60,048 bases of DNA from Streptomyces sp. ISL-87 (GTDB lineage: Bacteria > Actinomycetota > Actinomycetes > Streptomycetales > Streptomycetaceae), in NCBI RefSeq assembly GCF_018614095.1, contig NZ_JAGGOY010000059.1:137980-198027 (forward strand), given 5' to 3'. The notes under the pieces are model-generated. The model made no database searches. It had not been told where the DNA came from and saw only the letters and a list, made by a program, of their open reading frames with translations. The translations under genes and the position numbers were made by a program. This document shows, piece by piece, positions 16,528 to 24,626 of the stretch (within the stretch, counting starts at the first letter, position 1; every line of letters starts with the position of its first letter).

Positions 16528-17091
16528 CTACGCGCCGGGCCAGGGGCCGGGAGCAGGGGTGTCCTCCTTGGACTCCGTCTCCGTCTTGAAGACCTTGAAG
16601 CCGCGCCGGAGGTAGTTGTCCATCGCCGTCGGGCCGTCCTGGCTGCACGTGTGGAGCCAGACGCGCCGGGTCGGCTCCAGCTCCGGCCAGCGCTCCGCGA
16701 GGGACCAGGCCGCGGCGACGCCCACCGAAAGCAGGTGACCGCCGATGCGGCGCCCGCGGAAGTCCGGGAGGAGCCCGAAGTACATGATCTCCACCACACC
16801 GCCCGGCTGGGGGTCGAGCTCCACGTACCCGGCCGGGGTCCCCCGGTCGTACGCGACCCACGTCTCCACGCCCGGCCGCCCCAGCTGCTCCACCCACTGC
16901 GCGCGCGTCAGCGACAGCCGGTCCGTCCAGTGGATGTCCCCGCCCACCGACGCGTACAGGAACCGGCTGAACTCAGGGGACGGGACCTCCGCCCGGGCCA
17001 CGCGGATCTCGTCGCCCGGTACGGCCGCCGGGACCAGGTCCGTCGGCGAGGTCATTTCCAGGGACCAGGTGGTGAGAGTGATGGTGCTCAT
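16528..17091 (-). CDS. GNAT-family N-acetyltransferase
   Basis: This predicted acetyl-CoA-dependent acetyltransferase is about 187 aa. Motif A is seen as YFGLLPDFRGRRIGGHLL, which contains the pyrophosphate-binding loop R-G-R-R-I-G, after the beta-strand VVEIMYF. The C-terminal strand RRGFKVFKTE is typical of GNAT enzymes. The acceptor is unknown. The gene starts at ATG 17091, 5 nt after the stop of the GAF regulator, so both are probably on one transcript. Confidence 0.85.
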   Translation of the reverse strand: MSTITLTTWSLEMTSPTDLVPAAVPGDEIRVARAEVPSPEFSRFLYASVGGDIHWTDRLSLTRAQWVEQLGRPGVETWVAYDRGTPAGYVELDPQPGGVVEIMYFGLLPDFRGRRIGGHLLSVGVAAAWSLAERWPELEPTRRVWLHTCSQDGPTAMDNYLRRGFKVFKTETESKEDTPAPGPWPGA

Positions 17092-17096
17092 GCACG

Positions 17097-18428
17097 TCAG
17101 GGAACCACATCCGCCGGGGCGGACCCCCAGGGCCCCGTCCGGCCCAGGCGGGCCCGGACCACCGCGGGGGCCGTGGAGTGCGGGAGCAGCTCGGACGGGT
17201 CCTGCGGACGGATCAGCTCCACCTCCACGTCCTCCGCGAAGCGGTACGGGCGGTGCGTGAGGACCCCCGCGAGGTGGCGGCGTACCCGGGACATCTCCGC
17301 GCGGACCGTCACCGTGCGGGTGGGGTCCCCGAAGAGCTCCAGCGAGAGCTCCGCCGCCGAGCGCCCGCGCGGGGCCTCCGCCAGCAGGAACAACAGCTCC
17401 GCATGGCGCGGGCTCAGCTCCTGGGACCAGCTGCCCGCGGCCCCGTACACCGTCGCCGACCAGGCGCGCGGGCGGCTCACGTCCAGCACCACCCGGCTCG
17501 CCGCCGCGCCCGTGCCGTGCGCCTCCTCGACGCGCAGGAGCCAGCCACCGGGCAGCGGCTCCACCACGCAGTCGCCGAGCTGCGGCATCCACACCCGGCC
17601 CGGCCCGAAGGCCTTCGGCAGCGGCATCCGCTCCGCCGGGGCCAGCCCCGTCACCGCCGCCGTCCAGCCGTGTGCGTCCACCGCGAGCGCCCGCCCCGGC
17701 AGTCGGGCCAGCAGCGGGGCGGCCACCGTCCGCAGCCGCTCCAGGGACTCCAGGTGCCGCACCCGCAGCTCCCGCTCCGCGAGCCGGGCCACCGAGCTCA
17801 CCCACGCCAGCGTCGCCGGGTGCATGGTGGCCAGCGGTCCGCTGACGTCCACCACCCCCAGCAGCCGCCCGTCCCGCGGGTCCCGTACGGGCGCTCCCGC
17901 GCAGGTCCAGTCGTGGTGGCTGGAGACGAAGTGCTCGGCCGAGAACACCTGGACCGGCCGCCGGGTCACCAGGGCGGTGCCCACCCCGTTCGTGCCGACC
18001 ACGGCCTCGTCCCAGTCGGCGCCCACCGCGAAGCCCAGCCGGTCCGCCTTGCGCAGGATCGAGCTGTGGCCCTCCCGCCACAGCAGCCGCCCGTCCGCGT
18101 CGGCTACGACCATGATGTGCAGGGCCTCGTCCAGCTCGGGCAGCAGCCCCTCGCGCAGCACCGGCAGCAGCTCGCGCAGCGGCGAGACCTGCCGCCGCTC
18201 CTCCGTCTCGGCGGCCGACAGCATCCGCGAGCGGGCGTCCCGGTCCGGGTGCACCCCGCCGGCCAGCATCCGCCGCCAGGATTCGGCGATCTCCGGGCGC
18301 GGGGCGGCCGGCGGGCGGTCCCCGGCCAGCGCGGCCGCCCGTACTCCCTTGAGCAGACGCGCGGCCTCCCGCGCGTCCATGGCCGAAATGCGTGCCACAT
18401 CGACCGTGCTGCCTGCGGTGTCGCCCAC
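17097..18428 (-). CDS. GAF-domain transcriptional regulator
   Basis: The protein is about 443 aa and resembles the N-terminal part of AcoR-type regulators. A GAF sensor domain covers about residues 90-240 (IMVVADADGRLLWREG, AVGTNGVGTAL, HHDWTCAGAPVRDP). The C-terminal third contains a winged-helix-like region (ELSPRHAELLFLLAE, then VRAEMSRVRRHL). There is no sigma-54 AAA domain. GTG 18428 was chosen because GGGGAGG lies 5 nt upstream. The 5' region holds a perfect 21-bp hairpin and a palindromic operator candidate. The ligand and targets are unknown; the neighbouring AidB-like gene is a possible target. Confidence 0.82.
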   Translation of the reverse strand: MGDTAGSTVDVARISAMDAREAARLLKGVRAAALAGDRPPAAPRPEIAESWRRMLAGGVHPDRDARSRMLSAAETEERRQVSPLRELLPVLREGLLPELDEALHIMVVADADGRLLWREGHSSILRKADRLGFAVGADWDEAVVGTNGVGTALVTRRPVQVFSAEHFVSSHHDWTCAGAPVRDPRDGRLLGVVDVSGPLATMHPATLAWVSSVARLAERELRVRHLESLERLRTVAAPLLARLPGRALAVDAHGWTAAVTGLAPAERMPLPKAFGPGRVWMPQLGDCVVEPLPGGWLLRVEEAHGTGAAASRVVLDVSRPRAWSATVYGAAGSWSQELSPRHAELLFLLAEAPRGRSAAELSLELFGDPTRTVTVRAEMSRVRRHLAGVLTHRPYRFAEDVEVELIRPQDPSELLPHSTAPAVVRARLGRTGPWGSAPADVVP

Positions 18429-18469
18429 CAGAACCTCCCCGTGCGGAACAGGACGTACTGCGGAGCCTC

Positions 18470-18518
18470 CCGGGCGGTCCGCGCGTGCCGCTTCCCCCGG
18501 CACGCGCGGACCGCCCGG
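18470..18518 (-). promoter_or_regulatory. Perfect 21-bp hairpin in the GAF regulator leader
   Basis: Positions 18470-18490 are perfectly complementary to 18498-18518, with the 7-nt loop CTTCCCC. The hairpin ends 42 nt before the GTG start of the GAF regulator and lies on its upstream side. It could be an attenuator, a terminator for an upstream transcript or a protein-binding palindrome. The sequence shows the structure; the role is unknown. Confidence 0.6.
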
Positions 18519-18538
18519 CGGGGGTTCCTACTCAAAGG

Positions 18539-18556
18539 GTTGCAACGGTATGCAAC
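18539..18556. promoter_or_regulatory. Inverted repeat GTTGCA-N6-TGCAAC
   Basis: This is a perfect 6-6-6 palindrome (GTTGCAACGGTATGCAAC), about 110 bp upstream of the GAF regulator start. Its form fits a dimeric helix-turn-helix regulator site, possibly autoregulation by the GAF protein. Binding is inferred only. Confidence 0.45.
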
Positions 18557-18641
18557 TCTCGCCAAGTCCCGGTCGCACGACCGAAACTGTCCGGACGTCG
18601 CTGAGCGGCGTGCAGCTCCTTCCTCGGGGCTTCTCGGATCG

Positions 18642-18673
18642 GGGGTGGCGCCGAGTCGGCGCGGCGCCACCCC
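18642..18673 (-). terminator. Terminator hairpin after AidB-like gene
   Basis: GGGGTGGCGCCG (18642-18653) pairs perfectly with CGGCGCCACCCC (18662-18673) around an 8-nt loop. It begins 53 nt after the stop of the acyl-CoA dehydrogenase gene and separates it from the GAF regulator promoter. Confidence 0.65.
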
Positions 18674-18725
18674 TGCTCTCAGGTCAACGGGCCGGATCCC
18701 GGCTCGGGGCGGTTTGGGGACCTCC

Positions 18726-20369
18726 TCAGCCGGCGATCCGCGCCCGTTCCACCACCGCCCCCAGGTCCAGGCTGTGCGGCAGCGTCCCGAACGCCGTGCC
18801 CCAGTCGCCCCCCAGCCGGGATGCGCAGAACGCGTCCGCCACCTCCGGCGGGGCCCAGCGGACCAGCAGCGACCCCTGCAGCACCAGGGCCATCCGTTCC
18901 ACCACCCGGCGGGCCCGGGCCTGGATCCCCTCCAGGTCGGCGAGGTCCGTCAGCAGGTGCTTGATGGCCGAATCCAGCCGGTGATCGGCGCCCCGGGCCA
19001 GTCCGACCTCCTGGAGGAACGCGTTCAGCGCCTGCGGCTCCCGTTGGAGCGCCCGCAGCACGTCCAGCGCCTGTACGTTGCCCGAGCCCTCCCAGATCGA
19101 GTTCAGCGGGGACTCGCGCAGCAGACGCGGCAGCCCCGACTCCTCTACGTAGCCATTGCCGCCCAGACACTCCAGGGCCTCCGCCACCATCGGCGTACAG
19201 CGCTTGGTCACCCAGTACTTCGCGGCGGGTACCGCGATGCGCAGGAAGGCCCGCTCCTGCTCCGTCCCGGCGTCGTAGGCCGCCGCCAGGCGCAGCGTCA
19301 GCACGGTCGCAGCCTCCGACTCCAGGGCGAGGTCGGCCAGTACGTTGCGCATCAGAGGCTGCTCGATGAGCCGTGCTCCGAAAGCAGAGCGGTGCTCTGT
19401 GTGGTGGACGGCCTGGGTCAGGGCCTGCCGCATCAGCGAGGCCGAGCCGATGACGCAGTCCAGCCGGGTCGCCGCGACCATCTCGATGATGGTCCGCACC
19501 CCCCGGCCCTCCTCGCCCACCCGGCGCGCCCAGGTCCCGTCGAACTCGACCTCGCTCGACGCGTTCGACCTGTTGCCCAGCTTGTCCTTCAGCCGCTGGA
19601 TCGCGAAGACGTTGCGCGTGCCGTCCGGCAGCACCCGCGGTACCAGGAAGCAGCTCAGCCCGCCCGGAGCCTGGGCGAGGACCAGGAAACCGTCCGACAT
19701 CGGCGCCGAGCAGAACCACTTGTGCCCGGTCAGCAGGTACTCGCCGGACGCGTCCAGCGGCTTCGCGGCCGTCGTGTTCGCCCGTACGTCGCTGCCCCCC
19801 TGCTTTTCCGTCATGCCCATGCCGAACAGCACACCGGCCTTCTCCGCGGCCGGCCGCAGCCCCTCCTCGTACACGTGCGAGGTCAGCCGCGGCTCCCATT
19901 CGGCGGCCAGCTCCGGATCCGTACGCAGCGCCGGCACGGCCGCGTGCGTCATCGAGACCGGGCAACCGTGCCCCGCCTCGGCCTGTGACCATACGAAGAA
20001 CCCCGCCGCGCGGCGCAGATGCCCGGCGGGCCGCCCCCAGGCGTCGGTGAGCCCCGAGGTCACGGCGTGCCCCAGCAGCCGGTGCCAGGCCGGGTGGAAC
20101 TCCACCTCGTCGATCCGGTTCCCGTACCGGTCGTGCGTCCGCAACTTCGGCGGATTCTCGTTCGCCTGCGTACCCCATTCCTGGGCCTGCGAGGAGCCCG
20201 CGGCGAGTCCCAGACGGGTGAGCTCCTGCCTTACCTCGCCCAGGAGTTCGGGGGCCGCGTCGGCGAGGTGCCGCTCCACGCCCTCGGTGAGGGCCCGGTC
20301 GCCGCCGTAGACGTCGTAGCCCACGAGGGGCGGGGCCTGGTTGCTGACTGTGTGGGTGGTGGCTGCCAT
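18726..20369 (-). CDS. AidB-like acyl-CoA dehydrogenase family protein
   Basis: The length of about 547 aa is close to that of E. coli AidB (about 540), longer than ordinary acyl-CoA dehydrogenases. Flavin-binding features include MTEKQGGSDVRANTT and SMTHA. The C-terminal region has LECLGGNGYVEESGLPRLLR and NSIWEGSGNVQALDVLRAL, typical of the AidB subgroup. AidB is an FAD protein of the adaptive response to alkylation that binds DNA; no ada or alkA gene is seen here, so that role is not confirmed. ATG 20369 is 18 bp from the divergent BrkB-like gene start. Confidence 0.85.
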   Translation of the reverse strand: MAATTHTVSNQAPPLVGYDVYGGDRALTEGVERHLADAAPELLGEVRQELTRLGLAAGSSQAQEWGTQANENPPKLRTHDRYGNRIDEVEFHPAWHRLLGHAVTSGLTDAWGRPAGHLRRAAGFFVWSQAEAGHGCPVSMTHAAVPALRTDPELAAEWEPRLTSHVYEEGLRPAAEKAGVLFGMGMTEKQGGSDVRANTTAAKPLDASGEYLLTGHKWFCSAPMSDGFLVLAQAPGGLSCFLVPRVLPDGTRNVFAIQRLKDKLGNRSNASSEVEFDGTWARRVGEEGRGVRTIIEMVAATRLDCVIGSASLMRQALTQAVHHTEHRSAFGARLIEQPLMRNVLADLALESEAATVLTLRLAAAYDAGTEQERAFLRIAVPAAKYWVTKRCTPMVAEALECLGGNGYVEESGLPRLLRESPLNSIWEGSGNVQALDVLRALQREPQALNAFLQEVGLARGADHRLDSAIKHLLTDLADLEGIQARARRVVERMALVLQGSLLVRWAPPEVADAFCASRLGGDWGTAFGTLPHSLDLGAVVERARIAG

Positions 20370-20386
20370 GCGGATACCGTAAGGAC

Positions 20387-21502
20387 GTGCAGCCAGCAAA
20401 AGAAACACCCGAGCGGATCCCAGGGCGGCTCCATCGGGCCCGTGCCCTCTACCGCAACGTATCCAAGCGCAAGATGGCGTGGCTGCTTCTCAAAGACACC
20501 GTGAACTCGTGCATCGAGTACCGGATCCTCGGCCTGGCGGCCGAGGCGGCGTTCTTCACGCTGCTGTCGCTGCCGCCGCTCTTCCTCGGTCTGCTCGGTG
20601 TGCTCGGATACGTGGACGGGTGGACCCACGGAACGTTCGTTGCCAGCATCGAGGAGAACATCCTGCGGGCCGTCGGCACGGTGCTTTCGGACCGGGGCGT
20701 CAACGACATCGCGAAGCCGATGCTGGACGACGTGACCTCGCGCGGCCGCCCGGACCTGATCTCCCTCGGCTTCGCCTTCGCCCTGTGGTCGGGCTCGCGG
20801 GCGGTCAACGTCTTCATCGACACCATCACCGTGATGTACGGGCTCGACGGACAGCGCGGCATCGTCAAGACCCGGCTGCTGGCCTTCCTGCTGTACGTGA
20901 TCGCGCTGGTGATCGGCGCGGTCGTGCTGCCGCTGATGGTGGCGGGGCCGGACGCGGTCGTGCGGTGGGTGCCCTGGAGCACGGAAGTGATCGCGGTGCT
21001 CTACTGGCCGACCGTCACCCTGCTGTCCATCGTCTTCCTGACCACGCTCTACCACGTGTCCGTGCCCGTGCGCTCGCCGTGGATCGAGGACGTTCCCGGC
21101 GCGCTGGTGGCCCTCGCCATGTGGGTGCTGGGCTCGTTCCTGCTGCGGATCTACCTGACCAACACCGTGGAGGGGCCGACGATCTACGGATCACTCGCCG
21201 CGCCCGTCGCGGTGCTGCTCTGGATCGGCATCTCGGCCTTCGCGGTGCTGGTCGGCGCCGCCGTCAACGCTGCCATCGACCGGGTCTGGCCCTCGGTGGC
21301 CACGGCCGCGGCGCGCGAGGCGAACGAGCGGGTCCGCGAGGCGGAGGCCGCCCAGCTCGTGGCGCGGGCCGCCGCCTGGCGGGCGCTCGCGGAAGGCGAG
21401 TCGGAGGACGACGAGGACGGCGAGATGCCCTCGGAGTTCCCGGAGCGGTGGTCCAGATTCCTGCCGCCGGAGGACTACTCCTCCCGCCTGCGCAAGCACT
21501 GA
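20387..21502 (+). CDS. YihY/BrkB-family membrane protein
   Basis: This protein of about 371 aa has a basic N-terminus and six predicted membrane helices, beginning with AAFFTLLSLPPLFLGLLGVL. LYHVSVPVRSPW and the final helix (LLWIGISAFAVLVGAAVNA) match the YihY/virulence factor BrkB family. Biochemical function is not settled. The C-terminal 70 residues are charged and cytoplasmic. GTG 20387 follows the AidB-like start by only 18 bp. AAGGA is too close to the GTG for a normal ribosome-binding site, so a leaderless transcript from the ATACCGT region is plausible. Confidence 0.85.
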   Translation: MQPAKETPERIPGRLHRARALYRNVSKRKMAWLLLKDTVNSCIEYRILGLAAEAAFFTLLSLPPLFLGLLGVLGYVDGWTHGTFVASIEENILRAVGTVLSDRGVNDIAKPMLDDVTSRGRPDLISLGFAFALWSGSRAVNVFIDTITVMYGLDGQRGIVKTRLLAFLLYVIALVIGAVVLPLMVAGPDAVVRWVPWSTEVIAVLYWPTVTLLSIVFLTTLYHVSVPVRSPWIEDVPGALVALAMWVLGSFLLRIYLTNTVEGPTIYGSLAAPVAVLLWIGISAFAVLVGAAVNAAIDRVWPSVATAAAREANERVREAEAAQLVARAAAWRALAEGESEDDEDGEMPSEFPERWSRFLPPEDYSSRLRKH

Positions 21503-21523
21503 CCCCGGCATAGCCTGGCCCTT

Positions 21524-22246
21524 GTGTACGAGGAGCGGCGGTCCCGGCTGGTGCCCGGCGCCGTGCTGTGGCGGGCCGCCGGGCCGGGCGTGGTGGTCCT
21601 GCCCGACGGGTGCATGGACCTGCTGTGGGTCGAGGGGCGGCTGCTGGTGGCCGGCCCCGACACCGGTCCGCACCCCGCCGGGGAGGTGCCGGGCGGCTCC
21701 TTCGCCGGGATCCGCCTCGCGCCGGGAACGGCGCCCGCGCTCCTCGGCGTACCGGCGCACGAGCTGCGCGACCGACGGGTGGATCTGGCCGACCTGTGGC
21801 CCGGCCCGGAGGTACGCCGCCTCGCGGAGCGCGTGGGGGCCTACGGGGACCCGCGCGCCGGGCTGGAGGAGCTGGCCCGTGGCCGCGCCGCCGGGACGGG
21901 GCCGCCGGACCCCTTCTCCGCGGAGGTGGCGGCCAGGCTCGGGGCGGGTCAGACGGTGGCCGCCGTCGCAGCGGCGGTCGGCCTCGGGGAGCGTCAGCTG
22001 CACCGGCGCTCGCTCGACGCGTTCGGGTACGGGCCCAGGACCCTGGGCCGGGTGCTGCGGCTCCAGCGGGCGCTCGCACTGGCCCGGCGCGGGCTGCCGC
22101 AGGCGGAGGTGGCCTACGCCGCCGGGTACGCCGACCAGGCCCACCTGGCCCGCGAGGTGCGGGCGCTGGCCGGCACCACGCCGAGGGCCTACGCGGCGGC
22201 GAACAGGGAGACCCCGCCGCCGTCCGGGTCGAGCACGACGGCGTAG
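21524..22246 (+). CDS. AraC-type helix-turn-helix regulator
   Basis: The protein is about 240 aa. The N-terminal part (VLWRAAGPGVVVLPDGCMDLLW) matches the small ligand-sensing domain seen in AraC-like regulators of this size. The C-terminal half is the AraC DNA-binding domain, with VAAAVGLGERQLHRR as first helix-turn-helix and VAYAAGYADQAHLAREVR as second. It starts at GTG 21524 with TAGCCT seven bases upstream and no ribosome-binding site, suggesting leaderless expression. Its last 58 bp overlap the convergent VOC gene, which is a possible functional partner. Confidence 0.85.
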   Translation: MYEERRSRLVPGAVLWRAAGPGVVVLPDGCMDLLWVEGRLLVAGPDTGPHPAGEVPGGSFAGIRLAPGTAPALLGVPAHELRDRRVDLADLWPGPEVRRLAERVGAYGDPRAGLEELARGRAAGTGPPDPFSAEVAARLGAGQTVAAVAAAVGLGERQLHRRSLDAFGYGPRTLGRVLRLQRALALARRGLPQAEVAYAAGYADQAHLAREVRALAGTTPRAYAAANRETPPPSGSSTTA

Positions 22247-22578
22247 CGCTGCCCCCAGAAGGCGTCCCAAGGCTTCAGGTGCCCCGGGTACCCGGCCTCG
22301 GTGAGTTCCGCGTAGACGGCGTCCACCTCGGCGGGGGAGTCGCACAGGAAGGCGAGCTCGCACCGGCCGCCGCCGCTCGGGCGGGTCCACGACGGGTCGA
22401 AGGAGCGGACGGTCTCCTCCGTGTCCCACGCGATCCGCAGGCCCCCGGGCAGGGCGGCCTCCACATGCGGCTGGGCGTCCGCCTCGGCCGGGATGTCCAG
22501 GCCCAGGCGACGGTAGAAGGCGAGCGAGGCGGCCATGTCGGAGACGACCAGGCCGATCATGTCGAGTCGGGGAGTCAT
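22189..22578 (-). CDS. VOC (glyoxalase/bleomycin-resistance fold) protein
   Basis: This protein of about 129 aa has paired beta-alpha-beta-beta-beta units: MIGLVVSDMAASLAFYRRLGL opens the first, and YAVVLDPDGGGVSLF ends the second. The family includes metal-dependent lyases, dioxygenases and ligand-binding resistance proteins; nothing here fixes the substrate. It is convergent with the AraC-type regulator and overlaps its 3' end by 58 bp, so the two coding sequences share codons on opposite strands. Confidence 0.85.
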   Translation of the reverse strand: MTPRLDMIGLVVSDMAASLAFYRRLGLDIPAEADAQPHVEAALPGGLRIAWDTEETVRSFDPSWTRPSGGGRCELAFLCDSPAEVDAVYAELTEAGYPGHLKPWDAFWGQRYAVVLDPDGGGVSLFAAA

Positions 22579-22679
22579 ACGGCCAGGCTAGGAGCCGCCC
22601 GGGCGGCCGGTCTTGAACGATTCGGACATCACCGTCCGAGGGCCTCCGGAACGCCCCGGAAAAGGAACCGGAAAAAGAA

Positions 22680-22709
22680 TTGGCACCGGGGGGACGGGAC
22701 TTGTTACGG
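22680..22709 (+). promoter_or_regulatory. Candidate sigma-70-type promoter before the 23-aa ORF and rsgA
   Basis: TTGGCA (22680-22685) and TTACGG (22704-22709) are separated by 18 bp, near the vegetative consensus. Transcription would begin about 60 nt before the 23-aa ORF. This is assigned by eye. Confidence 0.4.
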
Positions 22710-22776
22710 TGAACCCGTTCCCGCCGATCGGTGCGGAACCGTCAGCATGTGCAAGGACCCGGAGGTGAGTTCATTG

Positions 22777-22848
22777 ATGACTGTCATGGCGCAGGGCGTT
22801 GCCCGCACTCAGAAGTCCATCAATGTCACTTCCGTGGTCTCCGGCTGA
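22777..22848 (+). CDS. 23-aa small ORF upstream of rsgA
   Basis: An ATG at 22777, preceded by a near-ideal GGAGGTGAG site at 7 nt, encodes MTVMAQGVARTQKS, then a Ser/Val/Thr-rich end SVVSG and TGA. The strength of the ribosome-binding site suggests it is translated. It is followed by a GCGCGC hairpin (22862-22881) and then by the TTG-started GTPase gene 65 nt downstream. It may be a leader peptide controlling that gene or an independent microprotein. I do not recognise a family. Confidence 0.5.
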   Translation: MTVMAQGVARTQKSINVTSVVSG

Positions 22849-22913
22849 CCTCTCACCCTTTGCGCGCTCTGTAGCGGCGCGCGCGGCCGGGGCCACCCTG
22901 TGAAGGGTTTCCC

Positions 22914-24038
22914 TTGTCTTTCTCTTCTGTCTCTTCCTTCCCGTCTTTCCCGCAGGCCTCGCTTCCGCACGCTCTCGCCCCCTACGGCTGGGACGACGCA
23001 TGGGCGGCGGAGTTCGCCCCCTACGCCGAGCAGGGCCTCGTACCCGGCCGGGTGGTGCGGGTCGACCGCGGCCAGTGCGACCTCATGACCGCGGACGGCA
23101 TCGTCCGCGCCGACACCGCCTTCGTCACCCCGCACGACCCGCTGCGGGTCATCTGCACCGGTGACTGGGCAGCCGTGCAAACGGCCGGAAACCCGCGTTA
23201 TGTGAAGGCGTACCTGCCGCGCCGGACCGCGTTCGTACGGTCTACCTCCTCGCAGCGCTCCGAGGGGCAGATCCTCGCCGCGAACGTCGACCACGCCGTC
23301 ATCGCGGTCTCGCTGGCCGTCGAGCTCGACCTGGGGCGGATCGAGCGGTTCCTGGCGCTCGCCTGGGAGTCGGGGGCGCAGCCGCTGGTCGTCCTGACCA
23401 AGGCGGACCTGGTCCCGGACCCGGCGACGGTCGGACACCTGGTCCAGGACGTGGAGACGGCCGCGCCGGGCGTCCAGGTGCTGACGGTCTCCTCGATGAC
23501 GGGGGAGGGCACGGACGTGCTGGCGGCCGTGCTGGCGAGTGGTACGAGCGTGCTGCTCGGCATCTCGGGCGCGGGCAAGTCCACGCTGGCCAATGCGCTG
23601 CTCGGGGCGGACGTGATGGAAGTCCAGGAGACCCGCGAGGTCGACGGCAAGGGCCGCCACACCACCACGACGCGCAACCTGCTCGCCCTGCCGGGCGGGG
23701 GCGTCCTGATCGACACCCCCGGGCTGCGGGGCGTCGGGCTGTGGGACGCGGAGACGGGCGTCGGGCAGGTCTTCTCGGAGATCGAGGAGTACGCCGGGCA
23801 GTGCCGCTTCCACGACTGCGCGCACGAGGCGGAGCCGGGGTGCGCGGTGCTGGCCGCGGTCGCCTCGGGGGAGCTGGCGGAGCGCCGCCTGGACAGCTAC
23901 CGGAAGCTGCTGCGGGAGAACCAGCGGATCGTGGCGAAGACGGACGCGCGGCTGCGGGCGGAGATCCGGCGGGACTGGCGCATGAAGTCGGCGGAGGGCC
24001 GCGCCAACTACGCGGCCAAGCGCAACGGCCGAACCTGA
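22914..24038 (+). CDS. rsgA: Ribosome small subunit-dependent GTPase A
   Basis: This circularly permuted GTPase of about 374 aa (YjeQ/RsgA) acts late in 30S subunit assembly. An OB-fold region (residues about 40-100) precedes the GTPase, in which the G4 motif TKAD (about 161) comes before the P-loop GISGAGKST (about 217) and DTPG (about 266). The C-terminal zinc-binding segment has CRFHDCAHEAEPGC. TTG 22914 with AAGGG upstream was taken as the start; the Ser-rich first 15 residues are not conserved-looking, so the true start could be slightly later. Confidence 0.85.
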   Translation: MSFSSVSSFPSFPQASLPHALAPYGWDDAWAAEFAPYAEQGLVPGRVVRVDRGQCDLMTADGIVRADTAFVTPHDPLRVICTGDWAAVQTAGNPRYVKAYLPRRTAFVRSTSSQRSEGQILAANVDHAVIAVSLAVELDLGRIERFLALAWESGAQPLVVLTKADLVPDPATVGHLVQDVETAAPGVQVLTVSSMTGEGTDVLAAVLASGTSVLLGISGAGKSTLANALLGADVMEVQETREVDGKGRHTTTTRNLLALPGGGVLIDTPGLRGVGLWDAETGVGQVFSEIEEYAGQCRFHDCAHEAEPGCAVLAAVASGELAERRLDSYRKLLRENQRIVAKTDARLRAEIRRDWRMKSAEGRANYAAKRNGRT

Positions 24039-24046
24039 CCGGACAA

Positions 24047-24090
24047 GGCCCCGGGGGCCCCCGGGGCCCCCGGGGGCCCCCGGGCCCCCG
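24047..24090. terminator. C/G-run palindromic block after rsgA
   Basis: This stretch consists only of alternating C and G runs (CCCCGGGGG-type units repeated about four times) starting 8 nt after the rsgA stop. Any register forms a strong stem, so it can act as a terminator. The simple-sequence nature makes it prone to slippage and to sequencing error. Confidence 0.5.
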
Positions 24091-24200
24091 CACCTCAGAC
24101 GCCGGCGCGGCCGGATCGGGCCGGCGTTCGAGGAGGGACCGGCGACCGGGAGTCCCCGGGCGTCGGCCTCGGCCGAGGCGGCCCCCGCGCGGCGGGAGGG

Positions 24201-24578
24201 TCAGGTGTCCAGGCCCCAGGCGAAGACCCGGTCCGGGTGGATGCGGATGACTTCCGGGCTGAAGTGGGGGCCCAGGGCGTGCGGGCCCACCTCCAGGGTG
24301 GCGTGGCCGCGGATCTCGACGCCCCGCACCCTCCACGGCCGCGTGCTCACCAGGTCGTCCACGACCAGTGACAGCCGCGGGTTGCCCTGGAGGTTGCGCC
24401 ACTTCTTCGTCGTCCCCATGGCCATCCCGCCCACCAGGACCGTCCCGTCGTCCTACGGGAAGAACCCCACGGGGTTCGCCTGCGGCTGCCCCGCCGGGTC
24501 CACCGTGGCCAGCCGCCCCAGGCGCTGGGACCCCAGGTAGGACCGTTCCGCCTCGCTGAATCCCTTGAAGTCCGTCAT
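24201..24578 (-). pseudogene. PPOX-class flavin/F420-dependent oxidoreductase, interrupted by in-frame TAG
   Basis: Reading from ATG 24578 gives MTDFKGFSEAERSYLGSQR, then LATVDPAGQPQANPVGFFP, a TAG at 24453-24455, and then DDGTVLVGGMAMGTTKKWRN in the same frame to TGA 24201. Both halves belong to one pyridoxamine-phosphate-oxidase-like domain of about 125 aa, so a single nonsense codon (codon 42) splits the gene. Related proteins in this family bind F420 or FMN. The downstream part has its own ATG (24434) but would lack the first strands. A change from TAC (Tyr) by one base is the simplest explanation; a sequencing error is possible. Confidence 0.75.
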
Positions 24579-24626
24579 GTGCGAAAGCCTCACAGGCGAC
24601 ACCGCCCGCCGCATCGGGCGCCGGAC

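Noticed and set aside
6754..24038. Mobile element or genomic island
   Set aside because: No integrase, transposase, flanking direct repeats or tRNA target is visible, and gene order in the sulfur locus is the conserved Streptomyces order.
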